Assembly: GCF_024323335.1 (NCBI RefSeq)
Contig: NC_066583.1
Coordinates: 277,347,416-277,411,415 of the forward strand
Direction: 5' to 3'
DNA length: 64,000 nucleotides
Origin: Lathyrus oleraceus
Taxonomy: Eukaryota; Streptophyta; Magnoliopsida; Fabales; Fabaceae
Shown here: piece after piece, positions 1 to 10,740 of the stretch
Position numbering within the stretch: the first letter of the stretch is position 1
Layout of the letters: each line of letters starts with the position of its first letter
The notes under the pieces: generated by a model
The model's database searches: none
Told to the model about the DNA's origin: nothing
The model's input: only the letters and a program-made list of their open reading frames with translations
Translations under genes and position numbers: made by a program

Positions 1-49
1 TGGTCACAACTTCACTTCTCTAAAGTCAAAATATCAAATCATTATGCAG
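1..49 (+). other. End of probable Ogre intron, 3' splice acceptor
   Basis: The stretch ends in TTATGCAG followed by the RT exon. The same sequence precedes the RT exon in E2 (minus strand, AG at 35599-35600) and, more diverged, in E1 (51961-51962) and E3 (9330-9331). Ogre elements are known to carry a spliced intron between the protease and RT parts of ORF2. That this AG is the acceptor is inferred from its position and conservation. Confidence 0.6.
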
Positions 50-1137
50 GTTGGTTTCTAACCCCATTGAATACAATGATTCTTCTCCTTCTCCAAATTT
101 TGAATTCCCTGTGTTTGAGGCCAAGGAGGAAAGTGATGAAGAAGTGAGTGATAAATCATCTCGTCTTCTTGAGCATGATGAAAGAATCATTCAGCCGTTC
201 GAAGAGCAAATTGAGCTAGTCAACTTGGGTTCCGAGGATGATGTGAAGGAAGTCAAGATTGGGTCTCGACTATGTCCAGATGTCAAGAAGGGGTTGATTG
301 ATCTTCTTTGAGAGTATTCAAATGTGTTTTCTTGGTCCTATCAAGACATGCCTAGTTTGGATTCTGAGATTGTGGAGCATAGAAGACCATTGAAGCCAGA
401 ATGCCCGCCAGTCAAGCAAAAGTTGAGGAGAACGCATCCTGATATGGCAGTGAAGATCAAAGAAGAAGTGCAGAAGCAGATTAACGCCAGTTTCGTTATG
501 ACCGCTGAGTATCCACAATGGGTGGCCAATATTGTGCATGTGCCGAAGAAAGATGGAAAAGTCCGCATGTGCGTCGATTATAGAGATTTGAATAAAGCCA
601 GTCCGAAAGATGATTTTTCTCTACCAAACATTGATATGTTGGTAGACAATACTGCTAAGTTCAAAGTCTTTTTGTTTATGGATGGATTTTCCGGATATAA
701 CCAGATCAAGATGGAACCTGAAGATATGGAGAAGACCACATTCATTACCCCTTTGGGAACATTCTTCTATAGAGTGATGCCTTTCGGTTTGAAGAATGCT
801 GGTGCAACTTACCAAAGAGCAATGACCACTCTTTTTCATGATATGATGCATAAAGAGATTGAAGTTTATGTCAATGACATGATTGCTAAATCGATTGATG
901 AAGAGGAACATGTTGAGCATTTGTTGAAGCTATTCCAATGTTTGAGGAAGTATAAACTCCGCTTGAATCCCAATAAATGTACTTTTGGTGTTCGTTCTGG
1001 TAAGTTGCTGGGCTTTATTGTCAATAGGAAGGGTATTGAAGTTGATCCTGCCAAGGTCAAAGCAATAGAAGAGATGCTTGCGCACAAAACTGAGAAGCAA
1101 GTCAAAGGTTTTTTCGGCCGCTTGAATTATATTTCCA
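50..1137 (+). pseudogene. Reverse transcriptase fragment of E5 pol
   Basis: The frame starts right after the intron acceptor with an acidic leader, then passes a TGA stop at 309-311 and continues into the RT core. Recognisable RT blocks are WVANIVHVPKKDGKVRMC, VDYRDLNKASPKDDF, FMDGFSGYNQIKM, TTFITPLGTFFYRVMPFGL and LGRLNYISR-like FFGRLNYISR. The catalytic box reads YVND (867-878) where family members have YVDD, so one metal-binding aspartate is lost. Coding similarity stops at about 1137, and the open frame from there to 1277 only runs through filler and LTR. The closest copy in the window is E2, which shares the NPIEYND leader. This piece is not functional. Confidence 0.9.
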
Positions 1138-1180
1138 GAAGGAAGACCGTTGAAGCAAGCAATATAATTTGGCCTTTTTT

Positions 1181-2626
1181 CCTTCCTTTGGAAGATGTCT
1201 TGGTTCAAGGATCCATGCTTGTGAAAAGCAAAAGCAAAACAATACTAACTTCTAACTCATTAACAACTAACATTTAATTTCAAGTCTTTTAATTTTAATG
1301 CAATTTATTTTTAAGTTCTATTCATTTTTGCCATTATTCATACCATTCTAATTGTCTATGTTAATGCAATTTTCACTTTGTTCACTTGGACCATATTTTG
1401 TGATATATTTTGCTTGTGTATATTTTGTTTGATTAAGTGGTCTTTGACCACTAATGTACATAATAACAACAAAAACCCTAAAAAACTTTTGTGTGGACTG
1501 TTGACTTAATCTTGGACCAATTGGACTTAGAATCTAGGCAACCTCCCTATGCTAAAGGACTTGGTCAATGCTAAGTTTTGTGAAACCAAATTCTTGCAAT
1601 TTGACACTTCATCTGCTACATCTTTGAAGACCGCTTTTGAGTTCATCTGCAACATGATCATTGTGAAGCTGTTATGTTGAACATATGACTTGTGGAATTC
1701 ATCTGCTACATGGGCTAATTTGAAGAAGATCATGGAGTGGCTAAGCTTGGATGTGGCTATCTTTATTTGATGCCTTGATCTTCAAGATTGATATAATTAT
1801 GCATTGTATGTTGCTTGATTCTAAATGTCCAAGGGAATTTGGGTTTCTATATGACATTCTTGTCTATTGGATCGCTACCCATTGGTCAGATCTTTTCAAC
1901 TCTTAACTTTTAATTTTTTTTGCATAGGATTAGTCTCTTCGTCTCCTCCCCTTTTCTTTAATTTCAAAATCTCCCCCCCCCCCTTTTTAAAATCATCTTT
2001 GATTGAAATAGTTTTGTTCTAAACTTTGACCATTTTGCAAACTAGAAACTTTGGCCTTATGCCATTGCCTTTTTAAACTTCTTTTCTTGATCTAACTTGT
2101 AAATAAACTTAATTATACTTGAATTAAACTTTCAAAAATTCAAAAAGAAATAACTCATTCAAACCATTTTAGGCCTTTGTGCCTTTCAAATTTAATTTTT
2201 GTTAAAAGCAATGCGTCCACTTTGAAATTTGTATCACGAACTACGATGTTTTGATCCCTCATTTTTATGTTGGTACGTAGGCACAAGTCGGAAGGTCTTG
2301 TCAAACACAAAAATATAATTAATGAATTCTTTACTCATCCCTCCATTATATTTGTTTGTATACATCCATTTGTACAAAATACATATGCACACAAAAAAGG
2401 GCTCCCTAGGAGTACCTAGGACACTTTTGGTGCTAACACCTTCCCTCTGTGTAACCAACCCCCTTACCTGTAATCTCTGACATTTTATTAGTTTTGATTT
2501 GAAAACTTCTTACTTTTGTTCGTACTTTTCTCTTTTCCCTTGGAAACAATAAAAGCGCGGTGGCAACTCTGGTTTTATTGATCTCTAGCTTATCCATAGC
2601 TTCATGATCATGAATTTACCGCTACA
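1181..2626 (+). mobile_element. E5 3' LTR, 3'-terminal part
   Basis: The reverse complement matches the left end of the E2 LTR (11615 to about 13090) almost throughout. This includes the GGAAGATGTCTTGG block, the CGAACTACG...TACGTAGG block, the CCTAGG-AGTA-CCTAGG hairpin, AATAAAAGCGCGGTGGC and the terminal CCGCTACA. There is an 11-base C run near 1972-1982. About 1.45 kb remains of a ~4.7 kb LTR. The 43 bases before it (1138-1180) match neither pol nor LTR by eye and look like filler at a deletion junction. Confidence 0.88.
2405..2420 (+). other. LTR hairpin CCTAGG-AGTA-CCTAGG
   Basis: A perfect 6-bp stem with an AGTA loop lies about 206 bases before the end of the LTR. Copies with different stems occur in S1 (24396-24411), E1 (37829-37844 and 58435-58450) and E2 (11828-11843). 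It should lie in the transcribed downstream part of the LTR, since the TATA-like boxes are far upstream. Confidence 0.5.
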
Positions 2627-5417
2627 AGTACTCCTAGGGAGCCATTTCTTGTGTGCATATGTATTTTGTACAAAAGTGATGTTTACAAACAAATAGAATG
2701 AGGGGATGAGAAAAGAATTCATTAAGTATATTTTTGTGTTTGACAAGACCTTCGGACTTGTGCCTACGTACCAAAATAAAAATGAGGGATAAAAACCTCG
2801 TAGTTCGTGGTATAAATTTCAAAATGGATGGATTGCTTTTAATAAAAATTAAGTTTGAAAGGCACAAAGGCCTAAAAATGGCTTGAGTGAGTTAGTTATT
2901 TTGGGTTTTGAAAAATTTTAAGTCAAGTATAGTTAAGTCTATTTACAAATTTGATTGAGAAAAGAAGTTTAAAAATGCAATGATGTAAGGCCAAAGTTTC
3001 TAATTTGCAAGATGGTCTAAGTTTAGAAAAAAACTAGCACAAGCAAAGAAGTTTTTTTTAAAAGAAGGGAGATATTTTGAAATTAAAGAAATGGGGAAGA
3101 GATGAAGGGACTAATCCGAAGCACAAATTTAAAAGTTGACATTTGAAAAGATCTGACCAATGGGATGCAATCCAATAGACAAGAATGTCATATAGAAATC
3201 CAAGTTCCCTTGGACATTATAATCAAGCAACAAACAATGCACAAAATATCAACTTAAAGAGCAAGGCATCAAATAAAGATAGCCACATCCAAGCCTAGCA
3301 ACTCCATGATATTCTTCAAATTTGTCCATGTAGCAGATGAATTCCACAAGTCACAGGTTCAAAGTAACAACTTCACAATGATCATGTTGAAGATGAACTC
3401 AAATGGACCTTCAATATTGCATTAGATGAAGTTTCAAATTGCAAGTACTTGGTTACATGAAAGTTGGCATTGGCCAAGTCCTTTGCATAGGGAGTGTTGC
3501 CTAAATTCTAAGTCCAATTGTCTCACATCAAACCAACAGTCCAAACAAAATGTTTTTTTAGTGTTTCTGTTCTTATTGTGTACATTAATGGTCAAAGACC
3601 ACACAAACAAACACAATATACACAAACAAGATATATCACAAAATATGGTCCAAATGGACAAAGTGAAAATGACATTAACATAAATAATTAGAATGGTATG
3701 AATAATGGCAAATGAATAAGACTTAAAAATAAATTGAATTAAAGTAAATGACCTGAAATTAAAGGTTAGTTGTTAATGAGTTAGAGTTAGTATTGCTTTT
3801 GCTTTTACTTTTTCTTTTAAGTCATTCTTTGCAGACCACTCAACCCACTTATCACAAGCATGAACCCTTGAACCAAGACATCTTCCAAAGGAAGTAAAAA
3901 AGTCCAAGTTTCCACATAATATCATGAAGGATGGGAACTTACAATCTCACTAACTAGAATGATATGCCTTTTGTGTAAAAAATTTAGCGCTATGTTAAGC
4001 AATCGTAATTGGACTTATATAGAAGTCACAACTATTTGAGGTCGGGCATTAGAATTTTGGTGTTAATGCATGTTAGGGACATAGTATAATGGACTATGCT
4101 CATGAAACATACCATACACAAAAAGAATATGCAAAAGTGGTGGCCTAATCTCATCCATAATTATGTTGATTTTGCAATCAACTAGCCTTAGGATATAGAT
4201 ATATCATAGGCCCATGACATGAATGCATAAGGAAGGGAAATTAGATGAAGAGGGAGGGGAATGGATCAAAACTCAAATTGGACAAAGGAGGACTTTTACC
4301 AAATTAAGATCATTCATTCATTTTGGGAGATGGAATGTACCTTCCATCAATCCCCTAAATCCAATGATCTTAACTTAACAAATTCAAATCAACCTTAACC
4401 AAGGTCCAACAACACAAGTCAAACTTACAAAGTCAATCAGAATGGCTCAACACATTTATTTGGCCTTTATTCAATTAAAAATACTAAAAATAATGCATTA
4501 AATTAAATATGGTTTGTCAAATTCCTTAAACCTCATCAAAACACCAAAGAAATAGCTATGAGATTTATCATAGGTCAAACAAGGTCAAAGGACCTTGGAG
4601 AAAAAATTTCAGAATTTTTGGAAACTTAAAAGTATTTTTAAACAATTAAAAATATTCAAAAAATCAATTAAATCATGATAAATATTAACAATGATCCAAA
4701 AATTAATTTTAATTCAAAATATGAAAGAGGATTTTATTTAAATTTTTTTGGTGAAACTCTCATATTTTTTGGATCAATATTAAAATTAATATGAATTAAT
4801 GAAAACCAAAGGAACAAAAAGAAAATCAGAAAATACAAAAAACGTGGACCACTTAATCTCCCTCAATAATTGAGGTGGCAGATCAAGTGGTCCAAAATGC
4901 GCGTTCCACCAAACACACGAGTCAGCGCGCCACACCAATGGTATTCAAAAGAAACGCTCATGATTAAAATGATTTGAACTGATCATGTGGCTCAGAACCT
5001 GTCGCACACATCGCCGGAGCAAATGGCCGGTCACCTTCTTAGGCAAACCTCGCAAAACTGGTTCAATCATCACCATCACAAAAATGAAAGAGGAGGACAT
5101 CATCTGAAAGAAAAAATGGTGTAGAGCACAAATCTGACCTCAATTTTAATTAACTCTAAATATATAGAAAGATATGAGGAGTTGAATTTTGAGGTGTGTC
5201 AACTGAGTTGCTTCGATTTGACCTCTAAGAAACTCAATCTTCTTGCCTACATTGGTAGGACTTCAGACAACCAAAGATCCAAGAGAATTGATGAGAATTG
5301 AGTGAGAATCGAGGAGAAGAAAAAATCCGGAAAATACCTTCAATGTTGTGCAAAACTTTCTCTTCCTTGCTTCAATTCTTGTTTGATCTTTCTCCGATGA
5401 CTTGCATAAGAGGGTCC

Positions 5418-5473
5418 CTATTTATAGAAAATAGGGATCCTTTCAGTTGAGCTCAGAGGGTCCCTATTTATAG
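5418..5473 (-). promoter_or_regulatory. Duplicated TATA-like box in E4 LTR
   Basis: CTATAAATAG on the minus strand occurs at 5418-5427 and again at 5464-5473. Both copies sit in a ~46-base direct duplication beginning GAGGGTCCC on the plus strand. E1 and E2 LTRs have a single TATA-like box at the corresponding place (61580-61589, 40975-40984 and about 27658). A promoter role is inferred from the motif and its position. Confidence 0.55.
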
Positions 5474-6055
5474 AAAATTGAAGTGTTATTTGCACACTTG
5501 AAATTTCTTCCAAATTTGGCAATGTCATGTGCAAGCTTGCATGGGCGTGTACATGCCCATGAAGCAATCCAATTAGGTCCAAATGCAACAGTTTTGAAGT
5601 TGGAATGAAGCGTGAATGGCAAGGCAATGTTATGTGATTATTTGAACTTTTGATTTTTAACAGTGATGCAGGCCCGTTAACATCATGCGCAGCCCTAGCA
5701 ATCTTTGTCCAAAATGAATGAAATAAGACTCTTTGCAAATCTTAGATCAAGAGTAATAACTCTTATGTTGAACACTTTTACATTTGGAACTTGGATCATG
5801 GTTAATTTTTAGGTGGAAGTTTGGAAATTTCAACATGATGAAATTTTTTCTAAGTGTCAAGTCATATACTTCAATATTCCACCTTGTTTAACTTTTTATG
5901 TGAGCTCCAAATGGGAAAAGTGTCTTCCTAAAAGTTGTACCTCTTTAAAAAAACTTCAAAATGGTAGTCAATTTAACATCAATTGGATTTATAATGAGGG
6001 AGTTATGCATTTTTGAAGTTGAGGAAAATCACTTTTCAATGGTATTGGTCCAAAA

Positions 6056-6249
6056 TGACCTATAATGTATCCTCATATCACATGCTCATAAAAGTTGATT
6101 TATTTTTCACTCCAAACATCAAAGTTGAAGTAGACATCTTGAATTTGATTTTTCAACTTGGAAATCTTTCATCTCATAAAAATTGAGCAAGTTATGGCCT
6201 TGGGAAGTTGACTTTCAAATTAGGGTTTAGACAAAATGACCTATAATGT
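6056..6249 (-). repeat. Paired TGACCTATAATGT motif, 181-base spacing (E4)
   Basis: The motif starts at 6056 and 6237 on the plus strand. The same pair with the same 181-base spacing is found in the E2 LTR (28250, 28431) and both E1 LTRs (41555/41736 and 62164/62345). Flanks around the two copies resemble each other, with an AAGTTATG-containing stretch upstream of each, which suggests an old tandem duplication. Confidence 0.6.
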
Positions 6250-6983
6250 TTCCACATATAACTTTACAAGCAAAATTGGCTCTAGACCTCAACATGAAAG
6301 TTGTTTTTAATGTGATTTAGAGTAACGTTTATCTTGGAATCATTTTCATATGTTGAAAATTGTAGGAGATAGGGTCTAGGGAGACCCAGTTTTGATCAAA
6401 TGAATTCATCTGGCCAACCACCATCAACCAACTTGCTAAATTGCAATTATATTGACTTTTTAGGCTCATGGTAGATAATATATGTATAAGATGGTGAATT
6501 TTCAAGTGTCCCTTGAGAAATTTGATCAATTGATGAGGAAGCTTGTTGAAGAAGTTACTTAAGATACCCAGATAAACTAGGGTTTCCAAGGCAAACCAAC
6601 TCCAAACTCTTGAAGAATACTTGATAAAAATAACATGTAAATATCATTGGGACTCATATATGATTCTTAGACACATTGTGGATCATTCCTCTATTTTGCT
6701 TTTAGCAATAAGGGTCTTAAACCCTAGATATGAAGTTGATATATCAATGCTGATCATGCCCTTCCTACAAAAGAGTTAGGCTAATGCGAAGACATATTTT
6801 TGGTATTTTAGTTAGTAAAAAATGATAATATACAAGTATGATACAATCACATGGTGCTTGGTGATCTCTCCCAAAACAAACCCAATGAAAGAGGGGTAAG
6901 GAGGATGCCAAAGTATGATTCCAATGCTAATGCATATGATGAGATCGCATGAGGGATCTTAGGGTCAAAATTGGGGTCTTACA

Positions 6984-7595
6984 ATTTATTTTGTAAAGCA
7001 CATCATTACTCAAAAAGAATTTGGATGATAATCTCCTCAAATTTTTCTTATCCAACAATGTAGCATCTTTTGGATACTCTTGACTTAGAAGGTAGCACTT
7101 GATGTCATGAAACCATGGTTTACCATCAGTTTCTTCTTCAATCAGTTGACAGTAAGCTGACTCATCTCTTCGCTCGATTCGAATAAGTGGAGCTTCGTTA
7201 GAAAATCTGACTTGGTACATTGATGCAAATGTTGCCAAAGCGCCAGCCACTTGATTTTCTACTCTTGGGATATGATGGAAAGTGATATCGTCGAAGTATT
7301 CTATCATCTTTAAAACATGATCATGATATGGGATCAGCTTCGCATCACGAGTTTCCCATTCTCCTTTGAGCTGATAGATCCCCAAGGATGAGTCACCATA
7401 CACCTTAAGGATCTTGATTCGAAGATCAATTGCAGCTTCAATACCGAGGAAACAAGCTTCATACTCTGTGACATTATTCGTACAATAAAAGAACAACCTT
7501 GCTGTGAAAGGGGTAAAGCCACCATTTGGATTCACAAAAACAGCTCCCACACCATGACCACTGTAATTGGAGGAACCATCAACGCGAGCTTCCAT
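6984..7595 (-). pseudogene. E3 archaeal-type RNase H domain and linker
   Basis: This is the second RNase H typical of Tat/Ogre pol, which follows the ordinary RT-linked RNase H. Visible motifs are VDGSSNYSGHGVGAV (first catalytic Asp), VTEYEACFLGIEAA (Glu), VYGDSSLGIYQLKGEWE (Asp) and ENQVAGALATF, where E1 and E2 have MADALATL, so the last Asp is replaced by Gly. The frame is shifted relative to the upstream RT frame near 7590-7600. The linker towards integrase ends at 6984, where the E4 LTR cuts in after SNDVLYKIN. Confidence 0.85.
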
Positions 7596-9329
7596 CGAGA
7601 TCCTGGTTCTGGTCCTTCATCTGGGCATGGGATCTCACAATCCTTTATCACCATTATATCCTCATCGGGGAAATAAAACTTCAATGGCTGATAGTCTTCA
7701 ACTGGTTGATGAGCGAGACACTCTGCTAAAACACTTCCCTTGATTGCTTTATGGGTTACATACTGGATGTCATACTCTGACAAGAGCATCTTCCAACGGG
7801 AAAGTCTTCCAGTCAAGGCAGGTTTCTCAAAGATATACTTTATTGGATCCATCTTCGAGATCAACAAAGTAGTATGGAAAATCATGTACTGCCTTAAACA
7901 ACGAGCGGCCCATGCTAGCGCACAACAAGTCATCTCCAAAAGAGAATATCGACTTTCACTATCGGTAAAATTTTTGCTCAGATAGTAAATAGCATGTTCT
8001 TTCTGACCAGTTTCGTCATGTTGCCCCTGCACGCATCCCATTGACCCTTCAAGCACAGTTAGATACATGATTAATGGCTTTCTTGGGACAGGTGGAATCA
8101 GGATAGGAGGCTCTTGCAAGTATTGACGAATCTTCTTAAAAGCACTTTGACAATCAGAATTCCATTCAACAACTTGATCTTTTCGAAGCCATTTTAAGAT
8201 AGGCTCACACGTGGCCATCATGTGTGAGATAAACCTTGAGATATAATTCAAACGTCCAAGGAAACCTCTAACGTCTCTCTCGATGCGTGGAGCAGAAATT
8301 TCTTGTATAGCTTGGACCTTGTTAGGGTCCACCTCAATTCCTCGTTGACTAACGATGAAACCAAGCAACTTCCCTGAACGGACACCAAATGTACATTTTG
8401 CAGGGTTTAATCGTAGTCTAAGCTTTTTGAGGCGTTCAAATAACTTCTTCAGATGTTTCATATGATCTTCTTCATCTTGAGATTTAACGATCATGTCATC
8501 GACGTAGACCTCTGTCTCCTTGTGTATCATATCATGGAAAAGAGTGACCATGTCTCTTTGGTAAGTTGCCCCAACATTTTTGAGACAGAAAGGCATCACC
8601 TTGTAGCAAAACGTGCCCCAAGGGGTAATAAAAGTGGTCTTCTCCATGTCATCTGGAGCCATCTTGACTTGATTGTATCCAGAAAATCCATCCATAAAGG
8701 AGAATACAACAAAACTTACAATATTGTCTACCAGAGTATCAATGTGTGGTAAAGAGAAATCATTCTTCGGACTAGCTTTGTTTAGATCCCTATAGTCAAC
8801 ACACATTCTCACCTTGCCATCCTTCTTAGGCACAGGTACAATATTAGCTACCCATTGTGGGTACTTCGCCACTGCGAGGGAACCAACATCAAATTTTTGT
8901 TTGACCTCTTCACGAATCTTCAAAGCCATATCTAGTCTTGTTCTTCGGAGTTTCTGCTTTACTGGCGAGCAGTCTTGCTGAAGTGGTAGCTTGTGTTCAA
9001 CGATATCGGTGTCCAGGCACGGCATATCCTGGTATGACCATGCAAATACATCAACATATTCTTGTAGCAGCCTAACCAATCTCTCTTTGACGCTCACTTC
9101 AAGTATGGTCCCGACATTGACTTTCTTCTTCTCTTCCTCTGTGCCAAGGTTGATTGTTTCCACCAGTTCTTCATGTGACTGAAGGGCTTTGGACTCGTGC
9201 TCGAGCAGCCTTGCCAATTCGTCGGGGATGTAACAATCTTCTTCACCCTCTTCTTCCGCTTGGTAGATAGGGGAGTCAAAGTTATGAGAGAGAGTATAGT
9301 CATTGGATTCAACGGGGTTATCATTTATT
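7590..9329 (-). pseudogene. E3 reverse transcriptase and RNase H, long open frame
   Basis: This is the longest uninterrupted reading frame in the window (over 560 codons). It runs from just after the intron acceptor at 9330 through an acidic leader into RT and RNase H. RT motifs are MCVDYRDLNKASPKNDF, FMDGFSGYNQVKMAP, TTFITPWGTFCYKVMPF and an intact YVDD box at 8495-8506. It continues with GFLGRLNYISRFISHM, then the RNase H-like part PLIMYLTVLEGSMGC and CCALAWAARCLRQYM, and the LSRWKMLLSEYDIQY linker. It copies element RNA into DNA in the cytoplasmic particle of active relatives. A frameshift near 7595 separates it from the second RNase H, and flanking insertions remove the rest, so it is a relic despite its open frame. 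Confidence 0.88.
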
Positions 9330-9600
9330 CTGCATGTTTGAATGATTGATTTTTTTTAGAAAAGTAAAAATAAAAGATGCATAAATGAAAAGTTTTTTTG
9401 TTTGAAAAGATTGCCATTTTCTTAAGAGAAAGCAAAATAAATGAATAATCAGAATTTAACAAAATGCCTTTCATTCATTGATAATGATTATTTGAAAATG
9501 AAAAGGGGCCCTACAACATGATCAATTACCCTTGGGCAGAGCTAAGGACTTAAAAAGAAAAACAATTACTATTACTTTGACAAAGGAAAAATTTAAGGGA
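9330..9600 (-). other. E3 intron region between protease and RT
   Basis: This is AT-rich non-coding sequence between the protease end near 9600 and the RT exon at 9329. On the minus strand it ends ATGCAG at 9330-9331, as in the other three copies. I could not fix the donor site. Splicing here is expected from published Ogre biology but not shown by this sequence. Confidence 0.5.
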
Positions 9601-10740
9601 TCTCAACCGCCTTCCAATTGTTCAAAGTTGTCTCACACTGGTAAACCAAACATGGCTCATCTTCATCTTCAGTGTTGTCTTCGATTGCATTGACCAGATC
9701 TCCATGGAGTATCCTGTGCTGAGGAAAACTTCCTGGATGCTTCGGGTGTTGTCCTTTGCAGGGACTCGGGCTCCTTTTGCAGCGGAAGACACATATCCCA
9801 GACCAAAGCGATCATGCTTCTCACGAACATCAATAAGATGACCCAACCTTCAGGGTTTCCTCCTTCAATGATAGACTTCACGCTTTTCAGAGAAGCGAAA
9901 GATGAACAAGCTTTCCCAACAGGGTCATTCATCTCCACAAAAATGGCGTTGGCTATTTCAAGAGCTTGGAAAGAAGTTTCCAAAGCGTCCTCAATAGCCT
10001 CGATATACCTGAAGGACAAAAGGTGACTGACCACAAAGTCCTCCTCTCCAGAAATGATGATCAACGGATCGTCCACTACGAACTTCATTTTTTGATGTAA
10101 AGTGGAGGTAACTTCCCCTATAGTATGAATCGAGGGACGCCCCAATAAGCAGCTATACGCCAGATTAATATCCATGACTTGGAAATTAATCAGGAATATG
10201 TGAGGGCCAATCAATATGGGCAGTTCAACCTCTCCAATTATGGCTTCATAGCGGATCCTTGATAAGATAACTTGGCGAGTGTTCTCTTTGGCATCATATT
10301 TAAAGAAGATCTGATTTCAACCAAGACTATTTCCAGAGCATCATCTTTGCACTTCACCAGGATATGGATAGCACGGTTGTGATTTTATCCATCTTCAGGT
10401 AATTCTTCTCCACTGAAGGTTAAAGTATTGCAAGTTGTGATGTTTGTAACCACCCCATTAAACTGGTCTACTGTTATGCTTTGTGTTACATGAGCTTGGG
10501 CAAGCACCTTCAATAAAGCCTCCCTATGGGCTTGGGAGTTCAATAGCAGAGACAAAATAGAAATCTTAGATGGTGTCTGATGCAACTGATCCACAACTAT
10601 AGTGGGAGATACAACTGTAGATTCCTTGGCTGGAGCCTGAAGAGTCACATTGAATTCTTGCGTATAAATTCGACCACTACGAGTCATTCTTCTCATTCCT
10701 ACAATATTAGTGACGTCCTCATTCACAGCTTCTGTCACTT
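9601..10740 (-). pseudogene. E3 aspartic protease region, active site lost
   Basis: The order on the minus strand is: pre-protease linker (TRSGRIYTQEFNV, HQTPSKISILSLLLNSQAHREAL), active-site region, then ANLAYSCLLGRP-type DINLAYSCLLGRPSIHTIGEV and a TSTLHQKMKFVV segment. At the active site E2 has DTG; here the codons at 10310-10318 read EIR, so the catalytic aspartate is gone. A stop near 10382 and a frame change near 9840 add further breaks. The domain assignment rests on co-linearity with E1 and E2. Confidence 0.8.

Larger units (their letters stand above)
1..2626 (+). mobile_element. E5: truncated Ogre-like Ty3/gypsy element
   Basis: This is the right-hand remnant of a + strand element. 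It holds the end of a probable intron, an RT exon fragment (50-1137), a short filler (1138-1180) and the 3' part of an LTR that ends in CCGCTACA at 2626. RNase H, integrase, 3' UTR and the start of the LTR are missing, so a large deletion must have joined RT to the LTR. The next five bases (AGTAC) lie inside another LTR of opposite orientation (E4). E5 therefore probably inserted there, but the matching target duplication would lie left of the window and cannot be checked. Confidence 0.85.
1181..3893. repeat. Large inverted repeat formed by two opposed LTRs
   Basis: The arm at 1181-2414 (E5 LTR) is the imperfect reverse complement of 2628-3893 (E4 LTR), with a ~213-base spacer made of the E5 LTR end. 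It arises because E5 is inserted in opposite orientation inside the homologous LTR of E4. Examples of matched blocks are CATCTTCCAAAGGAAG at about 3880 against CTTCCTTTGGAAGATG at about 1183, and the CTAGGGAGCC/GGCTCCCTAG pair at the inner edges. Confidence 0.8.
2627..6983 (-). mobile_element. E4: Ogre-like LTR inserted in E3 pol
   Basis: Read on the minus strand, the LTR begins at 6983 with TGTAAGACCCCAATTTTGAC and is homologous to the E2 LTR along its length. Its last ~218 bases lie left of the window because E5 interrupts it at 2627. On the right it abuts E3 coding sequence for the RNase H/integrase linker, so it inserted into E3 pol. Only LTR is visible, so it could be a solo LTR or the 5' LTR of a full element extending leftwards. 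It contains no coding capacity; the short frames across 2634-6589 are chance openings in AT-rich sequence. Confidence 0.85.

Noticed and set aside
3426..3683. 85-codon frame, similar to 12621-12884, as a conserved small protein
   Set aside because: Both lie at the same place in E4 and E2 LTRs, and the reading frames contain different indels; similarity is LTR homology.
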